DNA of 13,453 bases from an uncultured Porphyromonadaceae bacterium (GTDB lineage Bacteria > Bacteroidota > Bacteroidia > Bacteroidales > Muribaculaceae), in NCBI GenBank assembly GCA_900549445.1, contig UROS01000053.1, positions 1 through 13,453 on the forward strand. Reading direction: 5' to 3'. The position numbers and the translations under genes are program-made. The notes below the pieces were generated by a model. The model saw nothing but the letters and a program-made list of their open reading frames with translations, made no database searches and was not told where the DNA came from. Shown here piece by piece: positions 1 to 5,650 of the stretch (position 1 is the stretch's first letter; every line of letters starts with the position of its first letter).

Positions 1-19
1 AGATGTGTATAAGAGACAG
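1..19. other. Nextera/Tn5 mosaic-end adapter (not genomic)
   Basis: The first 19 bases, AGATGTGTATAAGAGACAG, are exactly the Tn5 mosaic end used in Nextera library preparation. The complementary mosaic end is at the other end of the window. This is residual adapter kept by the assembler, so genome sequence starts at base 20. Any reading frame that runs into it, such as the gene truncated at the left edge, should be cut there. Confidence 0.97.
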
Positions 20-78
20 CCGGTGAGCACCGCGAGCACCGCGGCAAGGATGATGAATATGTACGACAAACGTTTCAC
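20..78 (-). CDS. Truncated third fimbrial-locus gene (lipoprotein-type signal peptide only)
   Basis: Two bases after the stop of the mfa2-like gene, a GTG at 78 opens a frame on the minus strand reading (M)KRLSYIFIILAAVLAVLTG before the contig ends in adapter. This is a basic start followed by a hydrophobic stretch ending in L-T-G, the run-up to a lipobox; the expected Cys codon falls in the adapter, so whether the real gene has Cys there cannot be seen. In mfa and fim loci the anchor gene is usually followed by genes for accessory tip subunits that are also lipoproteins, so an accessory fimbrial subunit is the natural inference. The tight spacing implies translational coupling with the gene before it. 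Only about 19 codons are present, so no domain can be named. Confidence 0.6.
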
Positions 79-80
79 GC

Positions 81-1109
81 TCAGAACTCAATGTTGTTTA
101 TTCTGACGGGCCAGTCGTTGACGTGGATCCAGGTTTTAACCCAAAGATTGTTTCTGTCGAGGAAGAAAAGGAGGTTCCAGCGGCTTCCGCGGTCGAGATA
201 TTCCTGATCCGACCAGTTGTCGGCGCCGCTGCGCCCCATGGCGAGATAAGTAGAGAGGGGAAGCCGGGCCACCTCTCTCCCTGTTTCCGCCTCGGTTATG
301 AGCAGCACTCCGGGGTTGGATACCGTAAGGCGCGAGGTTGAGAGGTCGGCGTAGCCCACGGTTATCTGACCGGGAGCTTCGGGGTCGGTAGCGGCATCTC
401 TTTTACCGGGGACGGCGAAATCGGCGGTCGACAGACTGCCCTTGTCCCAGGCAGGGTAAGTTATTTTGTTGCCTCTAACGGGATTGTTCCGGTGGTCGAG
501 GTGCGAATTGTCATCAATAATATGGAAATTGAAGAGATTTCCGTCGACGGGCGAGCCGTCGAGCTGCTGGAGGATGACGCGGATATGGTTTGTGGTCTTT
601 GTCATCTTCACGGTCACGCGGCTGTAGCCGTAATCTTCGGGCCCGATCGTGAAGTCGGCCGCGCCATGGAAATGGTCGTGGAGACGCTTGCCAGCGTGGC
701 CGGGAAGCAGAGCCATGTCGATGCCGGTATAGCTGCTGCCCGCTGCTGGAGCGGTTGCGTGGGCGAACGAAGCCTTGTCGCATTCTATTCCGCCGTAGGC
801 TATTGCGTGATATGTGCCGGGGCCGAGCGTCAGTTTCATGCGGTAATCCTCGTCGGCGAGCACGCCGGAGGTCTCGGTGAGAGTGGTAATGAATTTTCCG
901 CTGCCGTCGTAGAGATGGAGTGTCAGGCAATCCACCTGCGAGGGAAAGGCGTTGGCGCTCTCGAGGTTGTAGTCGTAGACAAAACGCAGTTCGACGCCTG
1001 CAGAGCAGTCGCCTTCACTGTCGTAAATCGCGGAATCGCATCCACTTAACGTTGTTAACAGAGCCAAAGCTGCGGAAAACCGCGAAATGTATTGTCTGAT
1101 TGATTTCAT
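81..1109 (-). CDS. FimB/Mfa2-family fimbrial anchor lipoprotein
   Basis: Encodes 342 residues. The start at 1109 is chosen because it opens directly on a lipoprotein signal peptide (MKSIRQYISRF, then a hydrophobic core, then LSGC with Cys24); the frame stays open upstream but that extension (to 1271) has no signal and covers a GC-rich hairpin. The mature protein fits the FimB/Mfa2 family (anchor subunits of Bacteroidales type V fimbriae): an early beta strand ELRFVYDYN at 40-48, LTLGPGTYHAIAYGG at 93-107, a second domain starting near TKTTNHIRVILQQLDG at 170-185, and YADLSTSRLTV near 253-263. In the family this subunit sits in the outer membrane, carries the fimbrial shaft and limits its length. 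It lies downstream of the mfa1-like gene on the same strand and is followed after 2 bases by another signal-peptide gene. The last residues, VRINNIEF, nearly match the end of the neighbouring major subunit. No consensus promoter is visible in the 362-base gap upstream, so it probably depends on the mfa1 transcript. Confidence 0.85.
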   Translation of the reverse strand: MKSIRQYISRFSAALALLTTLSGCDSAIYDSEGDCSAGVELRFVYDYNLESANAFPSQVDCLTLHLYDGSGKFITTLTETSGVLADEDYRMKLTLGPGTYHAIAYGGIECDKASFAHATAPAAGSSYTGIDMALLPGHAGKRLHDHFHGAADFTIGPEDYGYSRVTVKMTKTTNHIRVILQQLDGSPVDGNLFNFHIIDDNSHLDHRNNPVRGNKITYPAWDKGSLSTADFAVPGKRDAATDPEAPGQITVGYADLSTSRLTVSNPGVLLITEAETGREVARLPLSTYLAMGRSGADNWSDQEYLDRGSRWNLLFFLDRNNLWVKTWIHVNDWPVRINNIEF

Positions 1110-1144
1110 TTTAAGATATAAGGAGGGAAAGGAAGGGGAAAATG

Positions 1145-1182
1145 GAACCGTGGCGGCGCGACACCTCGTGCCGCCACGGTTC
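1145..1182 (-). promoter_or_regulatory. GC-rich hairpin in the mfa2 leader
   Basis: A perfect 13-base inverted repeat (1145-1157 against 1170-1182) that extends inward by three more pairs (one a G-T wobble) to a 6-base loop. It lies 35 bases upstream of the mfa2 start. An alternative, smaller fold at 1158-1174 has a 7-pair stem closed by a GAG triloop; the two folds exclude each other. No U-run follows on the minus strand, so this is not an ordinary terminator. It could be an attenuator, an RNA-stability element between mfa1 and mfa2, or a repeat relic. The function is inferred; only the structure is seen. Confidence 0.55.
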
Positions 1183-1293
1183 ATAGAGAATTGAACTGTG
1201 AAATTTCTCGCTTTTTTCGCCGGAAAAATGATGCTTTTGAGAAATGCTTTTTCACGATGGAACTGTATCATAAGTCCGAAACATGAAAGGCTC

Positions 1294-1409
1294 GTAGGGG
1301 CGCTATACTTAGCGCCCGTTGAGTCCGCACTATTTCTTCAGGCGTCATATTCTCCCCAAAGTGGGGGAAATGCTTTTGATTCGGCGGGCGCTAAGTATAG
1401 CGCCCCTAC
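1294..1409. repeat. REPIN-like nested inverted repeat, family A (between mfa1 and mfa2)
   Basis: Two 25-base arms, 1294-1318 and 1385-1409, are perfect inverted copies separated by 66 bases. Each arm is itself a hairpin: GTAG, then an 8-base stem GGGCGCTA, loop TACT, and stem TAGCGCCC. A third small hairpin (CCCCA / AAG / TGGGG, 1354-1366) lies in the middle. A palindrome preceded by GTAG is the hallmark of REP elements mobilised by RAYT (TnpA-REP) transposases, and two inverted REPs at this distance form a REPIN. No RAYT gene is in the window. The element occupies the mfa1-mfa2 gap. The rest of the gap, 1183-1293 and 1410-1471, shows nothing definite beyond AT-rich sequence. Confidence 0.7.
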
Positions 1410-1471
1410 CTGTTTGTGACACAGTCTGGCACATCATTTCGGCTCATTCATATTAATATTCGCTGTTCCGC

Positions 1472-3097
1472 TTAGAATTCGATGTTGTTCACACGTACGA
1501 CCCAATTGCGGACGAGAACTTCAAGGTTGAAGTAAACGTCCCAGTCCTCTATGTTCTGACCGGGGGTGAAGCCGCCGAACGACATTACCTTGGTAACGGC
1601 GAGCTTGTAGACGTTGTTGCGCACGGTTGCGAACTCCATCTCGCCGGTTTCGGTGATGTCTTCGTTGTCGTTGTGACGGTTGTAGCCGAAATAGTAGGTG
1701 TAGTACTTCTTGTCGGTGGCATCGGGGGCGAACTCGGTGAGTCCGTTTGCCTTGAGGTCAGCGTCGGCCTTCTTGGTAACGGTGACATTGCCCTCGGCCT
1801 CAGTCACGTCGAAGCAGGCGTTGAAAGCGTCGGCGAGACCGGAGTGGGGCGCCTCTTTGATTACATTGTAGATGTGCTCCTTGTTTACATACAGCTTGTT
1901 GGCGTAGACATACATGATGTCGGTGCCGGAGGTGAAGGTGATGCCCTCAGGGATGGCGGTTGCATCGGGGATAATTTCGGCCTCAAACACGAAACCGGTT
2001 GTGTTGTCGGGCGTGGGAATCTTAGCGGCATCGGCGGCTGAAGCGTAGGGGGTGTTCTCCGAGGTGTAGCGCCAGATGTGGTACCCTTTCTCGAACTTGT
2101 CTCCGTCGTTCCAGGTGTTGTCGTTGTCTTCAGTGCCGTTTACAATCGAAGAGAGACTGGTCCAGCTGAGAGCCTTGTAAGCATCGTTGCCGTGAGCGAG
2201 CGGCGCGTATGCACCGTCGGCTTTCAGAAGCTGCTGGGTGAAGGTGGCGGTGGAGGGAGTGAGGATCAGACCGCTTTCCATGCCGTTGAAGGTGGGGCAG
2301 AGACCATTTGTCGTATTGCGGGGAAGATAGAAGAACTGGCCGCGCTCGTTGACCATGGCCACGTTGAGCATCTTGATTTTGGCAACAGCGGGTTTCTCTG
2401 TGCCTTCAGCCACTTCGGCATCCTCGTTGCGGACGGTGTAGGTGAGGTCGCCCTCGGAAGCGTCGCGGAAGTCGAAACGGCTCGCGGTACGGATCACTTC
2501 GATTTTGCCGAGGGGATATGCGTTGGCGGGAGTGTTGTAGGTTTTAAGGGTGGCCTCGTCGGCAAGTTCCTTTTCGAGAACCTGTACGCTTGTCATGAGG
2601 AAGCCGTTGCTGAGCCAGGTCGATTCCACTTCGGAGGAAGAATCACAGAGAAGGTTTTCGAATGAATCGCCTTCAGAAAGAGCAGTGATTTTGGAAACGA
2701 GAGAAGAGGTGGGGTTGCAGTAAGCGAAAGCGTAGACGGTTTTGCCGGCCTGCGAGAAGAGTTTCTCCTTGTCCTGGAAGACGATGGTGTAGGTGTTGGA
2801 GGAATTTGCGGGAGCGTCGGTCTTTGCGTAGGTAAGATACTTGTATTCGGTATCGGTCTCACCCTTGGTGGCGAGCACCACGAGAATGGCGCCTACTTTG
2901 TTTTCGTAGTCCTGACCAACTTCTTCGCCCTCTTTCTCCATTGAACGGCCGGTGGCAGGTAACTTCAGTGTGATTTTGGAATAGAACCCGTTGTCGGAAG
3001 GCTTATTCCCTCCGTTGTCAACAGCAGGTTCGTCGCTCGAACATGCTACCATACCCATGGCGAGGGCAATGGCAGCGAGTTTGTTCAGAAACTTCAT
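1472..3097 (-). CDS. Mfa1-family major fimbrial subunit (fimbrillin)
   Basis: Encodes 541 residues. The start at 3097 opens on a lipoprotein signal peptide (MKFLNKLAAIALAMGMVAC, Cys19); 50 codons of open frame upstream lack any signal and lie in the leader. Features of the Mfa1-type fimbrillin family: a first strand ITLKLP at 42-47 followed by Arg51, where an Arg-specific gingipain-type protease would cut in the Porphyromonas system to free the groove for donor-strand exchange; an N-terminal domain including VGAILVVLA (68-76) and KTVYAFAYCN (119-128); IWRYTSENTP at 341-350; and a C-terminal region with KKYYTYYFGYNRHND (463-477), MEFATVRNNVYKLAVT (487-502) and a closing strand ending VRVNNIEF. 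It would be exported as a lipoprotein, processed and polymerised into the fimbrial shaft. It is the first gene of the locus, with its own promoter far upstream and the anchor gene 362 bases downstream. Family assignment is strong; the processing site is inferred. Confidence 0.88.
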   Translation of the reverse strand: MKFLNKLAAIALAMGMVACSSDEPAVDNGGNKPSDNGFYSKITLKLPATGRSMEKEGEEVGQDYENKVGAILVVLATKGETDTEYKYLTYAKTDAPANSSNTYTIVFQDKEKLFSQAGKTVYAFAYCNPTSSLVSKITALSEGDSFENLLCDSSSEVESTWLSNGFLMTSVQVLEKELADEATLKTYNTPANAYPLGKIEVIRTASRFDFRDASEGDLTYTVRNEDAEVAEGTEKPAVAKIKMLNVAMVNERGQFFYLPRNTTNGLCPTFNGMESGLILTPSTATFTQQLLKADGAYAPLAHGNDAYKALSWTSLSSIVNGTEDNDNTWNDGDKFEKGYHIWRYTSENTPYASAADAAKIPTPDNTTGFVFEAEIIPDATAIPEGITFTSGTDIMYVYANKLYVNKEHIYNVIKEAPHSGLADAFNACFDVTEAEGNVTVTKKADADLKANGLTEFAPDATDKKYYTYYFGYNRHNDNEDITETGEMEFATVRNNVYKLAVTKVMSFGGFTPGQNIEDWDVYFNLEVLVRNWVVRVNNIEF

Positions 3098-3156
3098 AGC
3101 TTTGAATTTTGATTGGTAAATAATTATTTTAGTTAATATTCTACAAAACTGTGTTA

Positions 3157-3281
3157 CCGGCACCTCGTACCGGCAGAAAAGAAAAGTATGTCGCTGTAAG
3201 AAAATCTTACATCTCCGGGGAAATTCAATGGGAAAACGAACCTTCACAAATTACAAACCCCCACCGGAAAACAAAACCGGT
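3157..3281 (-). promoter_or_regulatory. Three hairpins in the long mfa1 leader
   Basis: Within the predicted untranslated leader are a 7-pair hairpin with a GAG triloop (3157-3173, one wobble pair), a perfect 7-pair hairpin with an AAA loop (3195-3211), and a 5-pair ACCGG/CCGGT hairpin with a 9-base loop (3263-3281). The first shares its loop and inner stem (ACGAGGTG on the minus strand) with the hairpin in the mfa2 leader. No ligand-binding riboswitch fold is recognised. The structures are seen; a regulatory role is inferred. Confidence 0.4.
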
Positions 3282-3347
3282 AATTCCAATTCCGTAAGAA
3301 AAGCTTTAGCAGACAAATAAAAATTAGCATTGTCAATAATTACAGCG

Positions 3348-3379
3348 CAAAATTAATGCTTCGCGCCCACGTGCGCAAT
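3348..3379 (-). promoter_or_regulatory. Probable mfa1 promoter (Bacteroidetes type)
   Basis: On the minus strand, TAATTTTG (3355-3348) matches the TAnnTTTG -7 box, with ATTG (3379-3376), one mismatch from TTTG, 20 bases upstream. The same 20-base spacing occurs at three other promoters here. Transcription would start near 3341, giving mfa1 a leader of about 245 bases. No better match lies nearer the gene. Confidence 0.5.
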
Positions 3380-3580
3380 AGACAATGCCGAAGTGCCGAT
3401 AGATTATTGATAGATGAAGATTGATTCGTTTGGAAAAGGGGGCGAAATGTTAACACATTTGCGCCGGGAGGTGGTGAAAATGTTAAGGGAAATGAGCTGT
3501 GGCTGTCGCCTGGGTCGCGGCGTCGCGGCTCGCCTCGAATGTGGAGGGGTGACGACATGTCCCACTGCGATGGGAAAGAT

Positions 3581-3671
3581 TAGTACTGACGTGATTTTTC
3601 ACGTCCACGCTGTCATGTTCGCCCGATAAATGCATTTTTCGCGGTGGACGTGAAGAATCACGTCCGTACTA
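3581..3671. repeat. REPIN-like nested inverted repeat, family B
   Basis: Arms 3581-3608 and 3644-3671 are inverted copies matching at 26 of 28 positions, with a 35-base spacer. Each arm is a hairpin: GTAC, a stem built on GACGTGA, a 4-base loop (TTTT or TTCT) and TCACGTC. The layout (4-base head, 8-base stem, 4-base loop) equals that of the family A element at 1294-1409, but the sequence differs. It sits between the end of the S41 peptidase gene and the mfa1 promoter, a usual kind of place for REP-type elements. Apart from this and the mfa1 promoter, the stretch 3380-3726 holds no gene I can support; short open frames there have no start context or family resemblance. Confidence 0.7.
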
Positions 3672-3726
3672 TTTGTTTGATTTCTTGGGCGTTAAGACCG
3701 CTGCGTGGCTGAATTGTTGAATAATC

Positions 3727-4770
3727 TCAGCGGTCGAAGGTGGAGGTAAGGGTGCCGGACTGTATGAGCGAGATGGCGAAGTCGAGGATGGTGTCGTGGC
3801 CGGAGAGAGCGGCTGCGGGATCCATGTCGAGCGCGCATCCTTCGGATGGTTCTATGCCCTGTTCGGTGAGGCGGCCGTCGGCGTCGTAAATCGGACAGGC
3901 GGAGAATCTCACACTCCAGCCGTTGGGGATTTCGGAGCTGAACGGCACGCCGCAACCTCCGCCCGTAGCCGCGCCGGCTACGGTCACGCCGGGAAGGAGC
4001 TTCATTATCGACACGAAATTGTTGGCGGCGCTGAAGGTGGAGCGGTTGGCGAGCACTACCACCGGTTTGCCCCAGCGGATGCGTCCTTCGGCGGCGGGAT
4101 TATAGGTATAGGCGCGCGGTTCGGAGAAATCGCCGTGACCCGGCCCTGTCTTATGGGAGATGTATCCCACGAGTGTAGGACGCGAGATGAACCGCGCCAC
4201 GAGGGTCTCGACGTTGGTCATGTCGCCCCCGCCGTTGTCGCGGACATCGAAAATGAGCGCCTGCGCAGTTCGCAGATAGTAGAGGATATTGTCGAGGTTG
4301 CCCTCGCCGACAGCGTAGGAGAAGGAGCCGTAGTGAATATAGCCTATGTTCTCGCTCAGGAAACCGTAGTCCATGCCGCCGGTGGAGCGGTAGTTGAAGT
4401 TGAAATAATACTGCTCCACGAGGCGGGCGCTGTAGTTCTGCGGATAGTCGCTCCACCATTTGCGGTAGTAGGAGGTGGCGAAAGGGGTAGAGAGGTTCGT
4501 GTGGCCGTCGCGAAGCTCGTCGAGCATGGCGGAACAGACCACAAAGAGATCCTCGCGGCTCATCTCGTCGGATATCCGCGGGGCGTATTCGGCGTGGATG
4601 CGGTTCCAGTCCACACCTTTCTCCTCGAAAAAGCAGTAATGCTCGTCGAGTGCGCTCCAGAGAGCCTCGAAGTTGCCGCGGGGATTGTCGGCATACTCCG
4701 TCACGTCGTGGCAGGCGGGGAGAGCCGCAGCCGCGGCGCACATTATTATATAAGTGGCAAGTTTCTTCAT
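3727..4770 (-). CDS. S41-family serine peptidase, lipoprotein
   Basis: Encodes 347 residues. The start at 4770 gives MKKLATYIIM, a hydrophobic stretch and the lipobox LPAC (Cys20); the frame runs open upstream only as a shadow of the neighbouring gene. Peptidase family S41 (C-terminal processing/tricorn type) is shown by RDGHT at 87-91 (His90 a likely catalytic or structural His, as in tricorn-like members), FDVRDNGGGD at 174-183, NRSTFSAANNF at 242-252 with Ser247 the probable nucleophile, TGGGCG at 269-274 and QGIEPSE at 304-310. No PDZ domain is evident, as in the short Bacteroidetes members. The usual Glu after the nucleophile (S-A-A-E) is Asn250 here. It would sit lipid-anchored in the envelope. 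It starts 8 bases after the DUF3316-type gene and so is probably the last gene of the topoisomerase operon. Substrate is unknown. Confidence 0.85.
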   Translation of the reverse strand: MKKLATYIIMCAAAAALPACHDVTEYADNPRGNFEALWSALDEHYCFFEEKGVDWNRIHAEYAPRISDEMSREDLFVVCSAMLDELRDGHTNLSTPFATSYYRKWWSDYPQNYSARLVEQYYFNFNYRSTGGMDYGFLSENIGYIHYGSFSYAVGEGNLDNILYYLRTAQALIFDVRDNGGGDMTNVETLVARFISRPTLVGYISHKTGPGHGDFSEPRAYTYNPAAEGRIRWGKPVVVLANRSTFSAANNFVSIMKLLPGVTVAGAATGGGCGVPFSSEIPNGWSVRFSACPIYDADGRLTEQGIEPSEGCALDMDPAAALSGHDTILDFAISLIQSGTLTSTFDR

Positions 4771-4778
4771 AGCGTGAA

Positions 4779-5633
4779 TCAATAAAGTGCGTGAATCATT
4801 TCTGCCTCGCGGGAAACGGGACGGCGGGGGTCGACGCTCATCCATTCGCCGCTGACGCCGACGGAGAGCGCATGGGTTATGATATTGGTTGTAAGATCGT
4901 TGATTTTCGAGGAGAAAATCCGGCCGCTGTAGCCGATGCGGAGTGCTGTGGCTCCGAAATGGAAGTCGGCATGCAGGCGGTTGTCGAGACAGAAATAGTT
5001 GCCCCACCATGCGGCGTGGACGAGTCCGCCGTGGTTGCCGAGATAGATTTCGTAGTATAATTCGCCGTAGTCGGGCGAGAAAAACACTCCTGTAACGGGG
5101 AGCACGGGCTGATAGGTAATAGTGACCGGCAGACGCCCGAGCCTGAGGCGGTAAGAGGCGAAACCGGTCAGATTTACAGTCCATGCGGCTTTGGCCGAGA
5201 CCGGGTTGTTGCCATTGCGGTCGTTGTAGAGACATCCGGCTTCGATTCCGGTCGATCCTCCGGCGGCGAGGGTAAGATCGGGAAGCGGGCTGAATTTGCG
5301 CATCATGCCCCAGTCGAAGTCGAAGAGCAGGCTCCACATTGTGGCGTTTCCAGCGGGATTGTCGGTGCGGTCGATGCCGAGCCGGGAGTGAAGGCGCATG
5401 GTCCAGCGGCGGGGGGAGAAGCGCATGGCCTGATAGCGCTCATAGTCGAGAGCGCCGTGCCAGCCTTTGTATTTCAGGGGCGTCAGGTAGGTGTCGGTGA
5501 GATGAGCCGAACCGGCCTCAATGGTATAGGCGGCGAGCACGGGGCGGATAGTGCGTATGGAATCCTGTGCCGAAGCGCCGGCGCCCGCAAAGAGCAGAAG
5601 CGCGAGGGCGAGTATGAGATTGCGGATTTTCAT
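4779..5633 (-). CDS. DUF3316-type envelope protein (probable outer-membrane beta-barrel)
   Basis: Encodes 284 residues from the ATG at 5633; a TTG four codons earlier is possible but the ATG opens directly on the signal peptide MKIRNLILALALLLFAG with a type I cleavage site near ASA-Q (residues 20-23). The mature part consists of alternating aromatic/hydrophobic strands (MWSLLFDFDWGMM, LPVTITYQPVLPVTG, YYEIYLGNHGG, LRIGYSGRIFSSKIND) and resembles the DUF3316 family common in Bacteroidales. Family recognition is from memory of conserved phrases such as LYNDRNGNNPVSAKAAW and SPDYGELYYEIYLGNH. The function of the family is not known to me; an outer-membrane barrel is inferred from strand pattern and signal peptide. 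It begins 17 bases after the topoisomerase gene and ends 8 bases before the S41 peptidase gene, so the three are probably co-transcribed. Confidence 0.72.
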   Translation of the reverse strand: MKIRNLILALALLLFAGAGASAQDSIRTIRPVLAAYTIEAGSAHLTDTYLTPLKYKGWHGALDYERYQAMRFSPRRWTMRLHSRLGIDRTDNPAGNATMWSLLFDFDWGMMRKFSPLPDLTLAAGGSTGIEAGCLYNDRNGNNPVSAKAAWTVNLTGFASYRLRLGRLPVTITYQPVLPVTGVFFSPDYGELYYEIYLGNHGGLVHAAWWGNYFCLDNRLHADFHFGATALRIGYSGRIFSSKINDLTTNIITHALSVGVSGEWMSVDPRRPVSREAEMIHALY

Positions 5634-5650
5634 TTTCGGAAACAAAGGGA

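Noticed and set aside
1294..1409. Insertion-sequence ends or a MITE with terminal inverted repeats
   Set aside because: No target-site duplication is visible, and each arm is itself a hairpin with a GTAG head, which fits REP/REPIN better than a MITE.
3340..3629. Two short overlapping frames on opposite strands upstream of mfa1
   Set aside because: Neither has a plausible start or family; the region holds the mfa1 promoter and the edge of a repeat.
3696..3735. Terminator for the S41 gene (GACCGCTG/CAGCGGTC inverted repeat)
   Set aside because: The loop is 24 bases, one arm lies inside the coding end, and no U-run follows.
3796..4785. 329-codon plus-strand frame antisense to the S41 peptidase gene
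   Set aside because: It mirrors the S41 coding sequence and has no recognisable domain.
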